Assembly (NCBI GenBank): GCA_002937555.1
Contig: PTKB01000069.1
Span: 1-10,717, forward strand
DNA length: 10,717 bases
Reading direction: 5' to 3'
From: Alphaproteobacteria bacterium MarineAlpha10_Bin2
GTDB taxonomy: Bacteria; Pseudomonadota; Alphaproteobacteria; UBA828
Below are positions 1 through 6,322 of this stretch, piece by piece; position 1 is the stretch's first letter; every line of letters begins with the position of its first letter. The translations under genes were made by a program, and so were the position numbers. The notes beneath the pieces were generated by a model. It was not told where the DNA came from. It ran no database searches and was given only the letters and a program-made list of their open reading frames with translations.

Positions 1-1
1 A

Positions 2-283
2 TATGGCGACGGCGAAGCGCTGCAACTATCGGCGCTGCCGAGCGAAATATTTCTTAAGCAATGTTTCATCGCCACCGATTCGGACGAAGCGCTCGTAGCG
101 CAGGTCGTGGATCGTTACGGCGACGACAATATAGTCATGTCGATCGACTATCCCCACGCCGACGGCGGCTACCCCAACGGCACCGAGGAATTCATTTCCT
201 TGCCGGGCGTCGGGCTGGAGTCGAAAAAGAAAATCATGTGGGACAATTGCCGCCGGCTTTACGGCTTTGTCGACGCGGCTTAA
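2..283 (+). CDS. Amidohydrolase-family protein (COG2159 / amidohydrolase 2 type), C-terminal fragment
   Basis: This open frame enters from the left edge and ends at TAA 281-283, giving the last 93 residues of a larger protein. It reads as the C-terminal part of a TIM-barrel metal-dependent hydrolase of the amidohydrolase 2 (PF04909) group. The strand-end segment VMSIDYPHADGGYPNG carries the Asp that in this family sits after the last beta strand and binds metal or catalyses, followed by the His-rich loop. The final helix KKKIMWDNCRRLYGF matches the usual family ending, where the protein closes with '(I/L)xxxNxxRLY(G/N)'. The substrate cannot be told: the family covers decarboxylases such as ACMS decarboxylase as well as hydrolases. 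It converges on cobT with 21 bp between stop codons, so it is not part of the cobalamin operon. Family call fairly secure; function open because the N-terminal HxH motif lies outside the window. Confidence 0.8.
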   Translation, partial: YGDGEALQLSALPSEIFLKQCFIATDSDEALVAQVVDRYGDDNIVMSIDYPHADGGYPNGTEEFISLPGVGLESKKKIMWDNCRRLYGFVDAA

Positions 284-304
284 CGACGTGGCGGTCGCCC
301 GCGG

Positions 305-2182
305 TTAGCTCGCCAGGCGCCGCCGCCCGCCACCGGCGCCCGGCAGGTGCGAATTCTCTTCGAACAATTCGGCGAGCTTCTCCGTCATCGTGCCGCCCAA
401 CTGCTCGGCATCGGTGATCGTCACCGCATGCTCATAGTAGCGCGTCACGTCATGGCCGATGCCAATGGCGAGAAGCTGCACCGGCGACATCATTTCGATC
501 CATTGAATGACGGCGCGCAGATGGCGCTCGAGATAATTGCGCGGGTTGACCGAGAGGGTGCTGTCGTCGACCGGCGCGCCGTCCGATATCACCATGATGA
601 CCCGGCGCTCTTCCATCCTGCCGAGCAGCCGGTCATGCGCCCATAGCAGCGCCTCGCCGTCGATATTCTCTTTCAACAACCCCTCGCGCAGCATGAGGCC
701 GAGGCCCTTGCGGGCGCGGCGCCAAGGCTCGTCGGCGCTCTTGTAAACGATATGACGGAGATCGTTGAGCCGGCCCGGATTGCGCGGGCGGCCTTGGCCA
801 AGCCAGCGCTCGCGCGCCTGTCCGCCTTTCCAGGCGCGCGTGGTGAAGCCCAAGATCTCGACCTTGACGCCGCAGCGCTCCAGCGTGCGGGCGAGGATAT
901 CGGCGCACATCGTGGCGACCAGGATCGGCCGGCCGCGCATCGAGCCGGAATTGTCGATCAAGAGCGTGACCACGGTATCGCGGAAGCGCATCTCCTTTTC
1001 CTTCTTATAGGAAAGCGGATAAAGCGGTTGCGTGACGACGCGGGCGAGACGGCCCGAATCCAGCAGACCTTCTTCCAGATCGAATTCCCAGGCACGCACC
1101 TGGTGAGCCAGCAAGCGCCGCTGCAGACGGTTGGCCAAGCGCCCGATGACGCTTTGAAGCTGTGAAAGCTGTTGATCGAGTTGCTGGCGCAGGCGTCCCA
1201 ACTCCTCCGCGTCGCAGAGATCCGCAGCATTGACGATTTCGTCGAATTCCGTGGTGTAGCTGGTATAGGCCGGGCCCCGTTCGCCGTCGGGTCCGTCGCC
1301 CGGCAACATGCGCCGCCGCCTGCCTTCATCCGATTCATCATCGCCGTCACCCGCCATGGCGTCGGCGTCGCTGTCGGAAGCGTCGCTCGCCTCGGCATCC
1401 TCGCCCAGTTCAGCTTCGGCGTCGGCACTGCTGTCGCCGTCCATTTGTTCGCCGCTCTGGGCTGCGCCGCTTTCGTCAGAATCCGAACTCTCGGTCGAAT
1501 CGGGCGACGCCTCCGCTTCCGAATCGTCGCCTTCCTCAATGTCTTCATCCTCGATATCGAAATCCTCGATCATCTCGCGGATGAGCTTGCCGAAGGCTTC
1601 CTGGTCTTCCACTTTCTTGGCTAGATCGAACAGCAGCTTTCCCGCTTTTTCCTCGAACCAGGGGCGCCAGAGATCGGCCAGATGCTTAGCCGCCGCCGGC
1701 AGCGGCTGATCGTGCAGCCGCTCGCGCACCAGGGCGCCGATAGCGTCGGCAATCGGCGCCTCCTCGGGGCTGGAAACTTGGTCATATCCCTTAAGTCGGC
1801 TGCGTTGTTCCAGCGCCGAGCTTAGATTGGCGGCGATGCCGGCAAAACGGCGGGCGCCGAGACATTCGATACGCGCCTGCTCGACCGCCTCGAAAATGGC
1901 GCGCGCATTCTTGCCACGCGGCTGGACGCGGCGGTGCGCCTGCGGGTCGTGATAGCGCAAGCGGAGCGCAAGCGAATCCGCCGAGCCACGCACCATCTCC
2001 ACATCGAGCGCATTGAGATCGCGCGCCGGGAAGGGGAGCTGGGCCTGCTCGCCGCTCAACTGCGGCGTATCGGCGTCGAAGGTGACCGTTAGTTCCTCGG
2101 CGCCTTTCCCCGCCACGGCGCGCATGGCGCAGCCGACGGCGCGTTGAAACCGCTCGACCGGATTTTCTTCTTTCGTGGTCAA
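305..2182 (-). CDS. cobT: Cobaltochelatase subunit CobT (aerobic cobalamin pathway)
   Basis: This 625-residue protein is a subunit of the ATP-dependent aerobic cobaltochelatase CobN-CobS-CobT, which inserts Co2+ into hydrogenobyrinic acid a,c-diamide in the cytoplasm. Residues 1-200 match the CobT N-terminal domain. Residues about 203-285 are an extremely Asp/Glu/Ser-rich linker. Residues about 300-400 are helical, and 403-605 form a von Willebrand A-like domain with a complete MIDAS start, DNSGS (D410, S412, S414), and the later SDGAPVDD loop at 533-540. Length and domain order fit the family. The start is TTG at 2182-2180: an in-frame TAA lies just upstream, and the first internal Met (residue 20) would remove conserved sequence. 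It follows the cobS stop by 10 bp, so translation is probably coupled. The closest alternative, the magnesium chelatase D subunit, lacks this N-terminal domain. No frameshift is seen. Confidence 0.96.
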   Translation of the reverse strand: MTTKEENPVERFQRAVGCAMRAVAGKGAEELTVTFDADTPQLSGEQAQLPFPARDLNALDVEMVRGSADSLALRLRYHDPQAHRRVQPRGKNARAIFEAVEQARIECLGARRFAGIAANLSSALEQRSRLKGYDQVSSPEEAPIADAIGALVRERLHDQPLPAAAKHLADLWRPWFEEKAGKLLFDLAKKVEDQEAFGKLIREMIEDFDIEDEDIEEGDDSEAEASPDSTESSDSDESGAAQSGEQMDGDSSADAEAELGEDAEASDASDSDADAMAGDGDDESDEGRRRRMLPGDGPDGERGPAYTSYTTEFDEIVNAADLCDAEELGRLRQQLDQQLSQLQSVIGRLANRLQRRLLAHQVRAWEFDLEEGLLDSGRLARVVTQPLYPLSYKKEKEMRFRDTVVTLLIDNSGSMRGRPILVATMCADILARTLERCGVKVEILGFTTRAWKGGQARERWLGQGRPRNPGRLNDLRHIVYKSADEPWRRARKGLGLMLREGLLKENIDGEALLWAHDRLLGRMEERRVIMVISDGAPVDDSTLSVNPRNYLERHLRAVIQWIEMMSPVQLLAIGIGHDVTRYYEHAVTITDAEQLGGTMTEKLAELFEENSHLPGAGGGRRRLAS

Positions 2183-2192
2183 GGAAGACCCG
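2180..2192 (-). promoter_or_regulatory. cobS-cobT junction with TTG start
   Basis: On the minus strand the cobS TGA is followed by 10 bases (CGGGTCTTCC) and then TTG, which opens the cobT frame. A weak purine-rich stretch, TGACGGG, overlaps the cobS stop and is the only ribosome-binding candidate. The arrangement suggests translational coupling to cobS. No ATG or GTG start exists in frame between the upstream TAA and residue 20. Confidence 0.6.
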
Positions 2193-3200
2193 TCAACTTA
2201 CCGGCGGTGCCGGCACGGCGGACTCGGGCAGCTCCTTGCCGAAGCAGCGCTGGTAATATTCCGCCACGGCGGCGCGTTCCATTTCATCGCATTTGTTGAC
2301 GAATGTGACGCGGAAGGCATAGCCGAGATCTTTGAAAATCTTGGCGTTCTCGGCCCAATGAATCACTGTACGCGGCGACATCACCGTCGAGATATCGCCC
2401 GACATGAAGCCCGAACGCGTCAGATCGGCGACTTCGACCATGGCGTCGATGATCTTGCGGTCCTCTTCATTGTTGTAGTCGGGCACCTGCGAGGTGACGA
2501 TCTCCACTTCCTCGTCATGCGGCAAATAATTTAGCGTGGTGACGAGGTTCCAGCGGTCCATTTGCCCCTGGTTAATCTGCTGGGTGCCGTGATAGAGGCC
2601 CGTGGTGTCGCCGAGGCCGACCGTGTTGGTGGTCGAAAAAATGCGGAAGGCAGGATGCGGAAGGATCACCCTGTTCTGATCCAAAAGCGTCATTTTGCCT
2701 TCGACTTCCAAGATACGCTGGATGACGAACATCACATCGGGCCGCCCGGCGTCATATTCGTCGAAGCAAATGGCCACCGGATTTTGCAGCGCCCAAGGCA
2801 GAATGCCCTCGCGGAACTCGGTCACCTGCATGCCGTCACGGATGACGATGGCGTCTTTGCCGACCAGATCGATGCGGCTGATATGGCTGTCCAGATTAAC
2901 GCGAATGCTCGGCCAATTGAGGCGCGCCGCCACTTGCTCGAAATGGGTCGATTTGCCGGTGCCGTGATAGCCCTGGATCATGACGCGCCGATTGTGGGCG
3001 AAGCCAGCCAGCAGGCTGAGCGTGGTGTCGTAGTTAAAGCAATAGGCCGGATCAATCGTCGGGACATGCTCTTCCGGCTCGGAGAACGCCGGGACTTCCA
3101 TGTCGCTGTCGATGCCGAACGTCTGGCGCACCGATATGGTGATGTCGGGAACGCGATCGCTTAATTTCGGCGTATCGCCCAACTGCTCTTGTGAGGCCAT
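2193..3200 (-). CDS. cobS: Cobaltochelatase subunit CobS (AAA+ ATPase)
   Basis: This 335-residue AAA+ ATPase is the motor subunit that works with CobT to drive CobN during cobalt insertion in aerobic B12 synthesis. Walker A is GYHGTGKS at residues 77-84, Walker B is ICFDEYD at 144-150, and a sensor-1-like STTN lies at 189-192. The N-terminal segment with YCFNYDTTLSLLAGF (residues 53-67) and the long post-Walker-B sequence are characteristic of CobS as opposed to BchI/ChlI or MoxR. Length matches the family. The ATG at 3200-3198 is preceded by a good Shine-Dalgarno sequence, GGAAGGG at 3214-3208, seven bases upstream. It lies 53 bp after the J-domain gene and 10 bp before cobT, all on the same strand. 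Everything seen agrees with an intact, active subunit. Confidence 0.97.
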   Translation of the reverse strand: MASQEQLGDTPKLSDRVPDITISVRQTFGIDSDMEVPAFSEPEEHVPTIDPAYCFNYDTTLSLLAGFAHNRRVMIQGYHGTGKSTHFEQVAARLNWPSIRVNLDSHISRIDLVGKDAIVIRDGMQVTEFREGILPWALQNPVAICFDEYDAGRPDVMFVIQRILEVEGKMTLLDQNRVILPHPAFRIFSTTNTVGLGDTTGLYHGTQQINQGQMDRWNLVTTLNYLPHDEEVEIVTSQVPDYNNEEDRKIIDAMVEVADLTRSGFMSGDISTVMSPRTVIHWAENAKIFKDLGYAFRVTFVNKCDEMERAAVAEYYQRCFGKELPESAVPAPPVS

Positions 3201-3207
3201 TTATTAT

Positions 3208-3214
3208 CCCTTCC
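3208..3214 (-). promoter_or_regulatory. cobS ribosome binding site
   Basis: GGAAGGG on the minus strand, seven bases before the cobS ATG. It is the strongest such signal in the cobalamin gene group and fixes the cobS start. Confidence 0.7.
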
Positions 3215-3226
3215 GAGGGGGGAACT

Positions 3227-3242
3227 CGCCGCAGTTGCGGCG
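3227..3242 (-). repeat. Intercistronic hairpin between the J-domain gene and cobS
   Basis: Positions 3227-3232 (CGCCGC) and 3237-3242 (GCGGCG) form a perfect 6-bp GC-only stem with loop AGTT; A3233 and T3236 could extend it to 7 bp. It begins 11 bases after the J-domain protein's stop codon on the minus strand and lies 12 bases before the cobS Shine-Dalgarno. No T-run follows on either strand, so it is not a classical intrinsic terminator. It could be an RNA processing or stabilising stem, or a weak attenuator. Confidence 0.5.
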
Positions 3243-3253
3243 CATTTCTACTG

Positions 3254-3847
3254 TCAGGAGACCTGATTCAAAAGATAGGTATAGGCCAGATTAATCGATT
3301 TCAACAACTCTTCCGAATTTTTGCAGCCGCCATTCATATCGGGATGGTGTTTTTTGGCTAACTCCATGTAGCGGCCACGCAATTTCGCGCGGTCGAATCC
3401 GGGTTTGAGGTCGAGCGTGGCGCAGGCACGCTCGATATCCATAGCGGCGGCGGAGCGCTTATTCCCGCGACCGTTCTTTTCGCCGTCATTTTGCCTGTCA
3501 TCGCCAAACCAATCGCGTGAGAAATTGTGGAAAATATTCTCCAGATCGTCCATTTCCTCATGCAGCGGGCGCTTGCCGAAAACCGGCCAGGTCGGGCGAT
3601 GGCCGGTAACGTCATCGCGTTGAAAATGTTCGATGTCGCGGCGCGACCAGCCTTCGAAAAAATTCCAGGCGCGGTTATATTCGCGCACATGATCGAGACA
3701 GAACCAGCGATAGCTGCGCAATTCGTGTGGCGCGCGCGGCGCGCGGTGCGGCGCGCCTTCTCCGCAATCGGGGTAGTCGCACATATGCTCGGCCGGCGGC
3801 TCGTGCTTTACCGGACGGGTGCGGTGGTTGCCTTCGAACACCTTCAT
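3254..3847 (-). CDS. J-domain (DnaJ-like) protein with N-terminal Cys/His cluster
   Basis: This 197-residue protein has its J domain at the C-terminus (about residues 136-197), not at the N-terminus as in classical DnaJ. The HPD tripeptide that stimulates Hsp70 ATPase is at 168-170 in AKKHHPDMNGG. The N-terminal half has a possible metal site, C23-x4-C28 ... C50-x2-H53, in a region rich in Trp, Tyr, His and Arg. There is no G/F linker, no CxxCxGxG zinc repeats and no membrane segment, so it is a type III J-protein, presumably a cytoplasmic co-chaperone. It is the first gene of the probable J-cobS-cobT operon and divergent from bolA. From memory, such J-proteins often sit beside cobS in alphaproteobacteria, which hints at help with cobaltochelatase assembly, but that role is inferred. 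Start ATG 3847-3845; no strong Shine-Dalgarno precedes it. Confidence 0.88.
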   Translation of the reverse strand: MKVFEGNHRTRPVKHEPPAEHMCDYPDCGEGAPHRAPRAPHELRSYRWFCLDHVREYNRAWNFFEGWSRRDIEHFQRDDVTGHRPTWPVFGKRPLHEEMDDLENIFHNFSRDWFGDDRQNDGEKNGRGNKRSAAAMDIERACATLDLKPGFDRAKLRGRYMELAKKHHPDMNGGCKNSEELLKSINLAYTYLLNQVS

Positions 3848-3853
3848 CGAATA

Positions 3854-3882
3854 AGTATGCCGCTTGCTCCAGGGTGAGTAAA
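3854..3882 (-). promoter_or_regulatory. Candidate promoter for the J-domain/cobS/cobT unit
   Basis: On the minus strand TTTACT (3882-3877) and CATACT (3859-3854) are separated by exactly 17 bases. Each matches four of six bases of the -35 and -10 consensus. The -10 element ends only 6 bases before the ATG at 3847, so the mRNA would be nearly leaderless, consistent with the missing Shine-Dalgarno. The match is weak and could be chance. Confidence 0.25.
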
Positions 3883-3894
3883 GGCGAGGCGTGA

Positions 3895-3908
3895 GCGTCT
3901 TTGGACGC
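3895..3908 (+). repeat. Short hairpin GCGTC-TTTG-GACGC upstream of bolA
   Basis: A perfect 5-bp stem with a TTTG loop lies 50 bases before the bolA start, inside the divergent region. No T-run follows, so a terminator is unlikely. It may be part of the bolA leader RNA or of an operator. Confidence 0.4.
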
Positions 3909-3921
3909 GGATAAAGGGCGG

Positions 3922-3935
3922 TTCCGCCGGCGGAA
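3922..3935. repeat. 14-bp perfect palindrome TTCCGCCGGCGGAA
   Basis: This perfect two-fold symmetric 14-mer lies in the bolA/J-domain divergent region, 23 bases upstream of the bolA ATG. With no loop it suits a dimeric DNA-binding protein better than an RNA hairpin. If the bolA promoter lies upstream, binding here could block transcription. No known operator consensus is recognised. Confidence 0.45.
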
Positions 3936-3943
3936 ATATTGTC

Positions 3944-3953
3944 AGGAAGAGGT
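3944..3953 (+). promoter_or_regulatory. bolA ribosome binding site
   Basis: AGGAAGAGGT lies five bases before the bolA ATG at 3959. It is a strong purine-rich Shine-Dalgarno and supports this start. Confidence 0.65.
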
Positions 3954-3958
3954 AAAGA

Positions 3959-4231
3959 ATGCGTGTTGCCCAGGCGATCGAAAATAAACTCAGCAAGGAG
4001 TTGACGCCGGCCAGACTCGAAATCGAAGACGATTCAGCGCGCCATCACGGCCATGCCGGCGCACGGCCCGAGGGCGAGAGTCATTTCAACGTAACGGTGG
4101 TCAGCGCCAAGTTCGAGGGGATGAGCCGTATCGAGCGCCAGCGTCTGGTTTATCGCCTGCTCGCCGAAGAAATGAAAACCGATATCCACGCCTTGGCGCT
4201 AACCACCCTGACCCCGGCCGAGGATGCCTAG
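3959..4231 (+). CDS. bolA: BolA family protein
   Basis: This 90-residue protein covers the full BolA fold. Family features: the loop DDSARHHGHAGARPEGESHF (residues 25-44) with its His residues, the beta strand HFNVTVVSAKFEG, the helix SRIERQRLVYRLL corresponding to the conserved 'S.v.RhR.vy..L' segment, and the terminal IHALALTTLTP, whose His is the usual Fe-S ligand shared with monothiol glutaredoxins. BolA proteins act in the cytoplasm in iron-sulfur cluster handling and envelope or stress responses, some by binding DNA. The HHGHAG loop fits the canonical BolA type better than the IbaG type. It has its own promoter region shared with the divergent J-domain gene, and its stop lies 13 bp from the stop of the convergent hydrolase gene. 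Start supported by a strong ribosome binding site. Confidence 0.93.
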   Translation: MRVAQAIENKLSKELTPARLEIEDDSARHHGHAGARPEGESHFNVTVVSAKFEGMSRIERQRLVYRLLAEEMKTDIHALALTTLTPAEDA

Positions 4232-4244
4232 CGTCTGGCGAGCT

Positions 4245-4832
4245 TCATCCATTCAGCAAATCAAACACTTCATCGGTCGAAAGTACGGTCGCAAATTTTC
4301 CGTATAAATTGCTGATTATAATAGATAAAATATCCTCGGCACCATGTTTCCGGCCGTCCGGTCCGGTGCTTCCATAGGCCCATACCCCGTCAGCGACGAA
4401 AAGAGTATCGAAGCCGAGATTTCCGGCCATGCGGGCTGTCGTTTCGACGCATTGATTGGCGGTGGCGCCGCAAAGAATGAGGTGCTCGAAACCGTCCCGG
4501 CGCAAATCCGCCTCCAAGCTGGTGCCGATAAAGCTGCTGTTGACATGCTTGATATAAACCGCCTCGCCCGGTGCCGGTGCGGCGAACTCCTGCACCACGG
4601 CGCCGGGCAAGCCGGCGGTAAATGGCGAGCCCTCTTGGTGCGAGTGGTGGTGGATGTGAATGGTCTTGCCGCCCGCGGTTCTAAAACGCTCGAGCAGGCG
4701 GCGGATATTGTTTTCGGCCATCGGCGTGGTGCGCGCCGCGCCCGATTCGTCACGATGGACAAAGGCCATCTGAACGTCGATCACCAGTAGCGCGGTGGTG
4801 GAATGTTCTATCGCCTCGCTCGGCACAGTCAT
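4245..4832 (-). CDS. Isochorismatase-family cysteine hydrolase
   Basis: This 195-residue protein of the isochorismatase/nicotinamidase superfamily (PF00857) is probably a cytoplasmic amide or ureide hydrolase. The catalytic triad is visible: D19 in ALLVIDVQMAF, K95 in AVYIKHVNSSF, and C128 in CGATANQCVETTARMA, which also holds the residues of the conserved cis-peptide turn. A true isochorismatase would lack the Cys, so a C-N hydrolase of the nicotinamidase/N-carbamoylsarcosine amidase type is more likely. The HHHSH stretch at 61-65 is at the position where some relatives place metal-binding or substrate-side residues. The substrate cannot be named. It is the last gene of the six-gene minus-strand run, 10 bp after the DUF2889 gene. 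A modest AGAAAG lies just before the ATG at 4832-4830. Confidence 0.92.
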   Translation of the reverse strand: MTVPSEAIEHSTTALLVIDVQMAFVHRDESGAARTTPMAENNIRRLLERFRTAGGKTIHIHHHSHQEGSPFTAGLPGAVVQEFAAPAPGEAVYIKHVNSSFIGTSLEADLRRDGFEHLILCGATANQCVETTARMAGNLGFDTLFVADGVWAYGSTGPDGRKHGAEDILSIIISNLYGKFATVLSTDEVFDLLNG

Positions 4833-4842
4833 GTCTTTCTAG

Positions 4843-5388
4843 CTATTCGCCGGTATACCAGGCCGGATACTGTGCCTTCACCACCGGGCCGGTGGCCGCC
4901 CAGGCATGGCAGGTGTCGAGCATCGGCGGCTTGCGGTCGCCCGTCGCCATCAATTCCTTTTCGCGCAACGAGAAGATGGTTTGAAAAGCCACCGTCGCCA
5001 GCACACTCATTAACTCGCGCAGATGGGTGCAGCCTTTGATGCCGCCAACGCGCGACTTGATCTGGCGAATCCAGCCGGGCGCAATGCGCAGGCCCACCAA
5101 CGCCTGAAAATTCTCAGCGACGTTGGAACAAGGCGCGTAGGGCGTCGAATCTGAAGCCGTTTCAATGGTTTGGATGCATAAATTATCATCAAGAGTTAAG
5201 CGCACCCACATGTCGTGCACCGGCTCGCCCGGCGCCACTTTGCCGCGCCACTCGCTCTTTATTTCATAGGATTTGACATCGGTCAGGTGAGCTTCGATGT
5301 CCCACAAACCGTCTTCGCGCCGGTAGCCACGGCAATCGATTTGGCGCGTATGCAGGGATTCTCTCGGGGCTGGCGCGCTGAGCGGCAT
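4843..5388 (-). CDS. DUF2889 domain-containing protein
   Basis: This 181-residue protein consists almost wholly of a DUF2889 domain, recognised from the opening RQIDCRGYRREDGLWDIEAHL, the central HDMWVRLTLDDNLCIQTIE, and the later IKGCTHLREL and DTCHAW segments. Function is unknown. Several residues look like a possible metal or active site: H58, C87, C120 with H122, and C160 with H161. There is no signal peptide or membrane span. It lies 43 bp after the AEC transporter gene and 10 bp before the hydrolase gene on the same strand, so joint expression with the hydrolase is likely. AAGAGG lies five bases upstream of the ATG at 5388-5386. Family call is firm; any link to the hydrolase's substrate is inference from position only. 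Confidence 0.88.
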   Translation of the reverse strand: MPLSAPAPRESLHTRQIDCRGYRREDGLWDIEAHLTDVKSYEIKSEWRGKVAPGEPVHDMWVRLTLDDNLCIQTIETASDSTPYAPCSNVAENFQALVGLRIAPGWIRQIKSRVGGIKGCTHLRELMSVLATVAFQTIFSLREKELMATGDRKPPMLDTCHAWAATGPVVKAQYPAWYTGE

Positions 5389-5431
5389 GGCGGCCTCTTA
5401 TTGCGGTTGCGATGCGTGAATTGCTGGAATG

Positions 5432-6307
5432 TTAGAGCACTGCATATATCAACAGCGGCATCAGAATGAAAGCGAGGGCGGAAGACAGCACGACCAGGCT
5501 CGCGACCTCTTCCGGGTCGCGCTCGTAATAGGAAGCGAACAGATAGTTGAATACCGCGATCGGCATGGCGCATTGAATAATGAGAACGCCGCGTTGCATG
5601 CCTTCATACCCGAACAGTTCGGCAAACCCGAAGCCGCCGGCGGCGCCCATCCCCAAGCGCAGCAGCGAGAGCGCAAGCGTGCGGTTGAAGCGAATAACTT
5701 TCATCTTGGCGAGCGACACGCCGAGGGTAAAGGTCATCAGCGGAATGGCGAAGCCGCCGAGTAGATTGGTGGTGTTGTAAATGAATTCGGGCGGTTGGGT
5801 GTCGGTGGCGAGAAATATCGCGCCAATGGCGACGGCGTAGGGGATCGGCGCCTTGAGCAACGGTAGCGGCGTCGGATAGCCGGAGAACAGCCATTGGCCG
5901 AAGATCAACTGGGCCGAGGCCGAAACGGCGAAAAAGCCGATGCCGAGCGCCAAGCCTTCTTCTCCAAAGGCGAACAAGCAGAGTGGCAAGCCGATATTGC
6001 CGGCGTTGGGAAACGTGACCGGGGCCAAGAAAGTGCGCAGCGGCAGTCTGGCGAAAGAGAGGATGATCGCGCCAACCGCCGCGAAGGAGAGCAGCGCGAC
6101 CGCGGCACTTAGCGCCATTTCGGCAATCTGGCCGGACATGCCCTCAATGCCGACCATGGTCGAGAATATCAGGCAGGGCGCGCCGATATGCCCGACCAGC
6201 CGGGTGACCATGCGGGTGTCGTAAGGCTGGTCGAAGCGTGCCCAGAGATAGCCCAGCCCGGCGCAGGCAACGACCGGAAAAATCGTGTTGAAGAGATCGA
6301 GAATCAT
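5432..6307 (-). CDS. AEC (auxin efflux carrier) family transporter
   Basis: This 291-residue integral inner-membrane protein has about ten hydrophobic segments: roughly residues 3-23, 37-53, 62-85, 93-110, 116-140, 155-167, 177-198, 209-230, 239-257 and 268-290. The motif FPNAGNIGLP at 99-108 is the crossover 'N-x-G-N-x-G-L-P' signature of bacterial AEC permeases (PF03547). The C-terminal AMPIAVFNYLFA and ERDPEEVASLVVLSS segments are also typical. Members are secondary carriers, often for malate, malonate or other organic anions; the substrate here cannot be told. It lies 15 bp after the CBS-domain gene and 43 bp before the DUF2889 gene, all on the same strand. No clear Shine-Dalgarno precedes the ATG at 6307-6305, so its translation may depend on the upstream gene. 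Confidence 0.93.
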   Translation of the reverse strand: MILDLFNTIFPVVACAGLGYLWARFDQPYDTRMVTRLVGHIGAPCLIFSTMVGIEGMSGQIAEMALSAAVALLSFAAVGAIILSFARLPLRTFLAPVTFPNAGNIGLPLCLFAFGEEGLALGIGFFAVSASAQLIFGQWLFSGYPTPLPLLKAPIPYAVAIGAIFLATDTQPPEFIYNTTNLLGGFAIPLMTFTLGVSLAKMKVIRFNRTLALSLLRLGMGAAGGFGFAELFGYEGMQRGVLIIQCAMPIAVFNYLFASYYERDPEEVASLVVLSSALAFILMPLLIYAVL

Positions 6308-6322
6308 GGCGCGGCGGGGCGC

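Noticed and set aside
284..304. GCGG-TCGC-CCGC stem as a terminator between the amidohydrolase and cobT genes
   Set aside because: Only four base pairs and no T-run on either strand.
61..417. 118-codon Arg-rich plus-strand frame at the left edge
   Set aside because: It lies out of frame with the recognisable amidohydrolase C-terminus and runs on into cobT antisense; Arg-rich shadow of GC-rich DNA.
1308..1709. Ser-rich 133-codon plus-strand frame
   Set aside because: It is the antisense of the Asp/Glu/Ser linker of CobT; its Ser/Ala-only composition follows from that.
3201..3253. Cobalamin riboswitch ahead of cobS
   Set aside because: The gap is only 53 bases, far too short for a B12 aptamer of about 200 bases, and no B12-box-like sequence was seen. 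The 111-bp spacer upstream of the J-domain gene is also too short.
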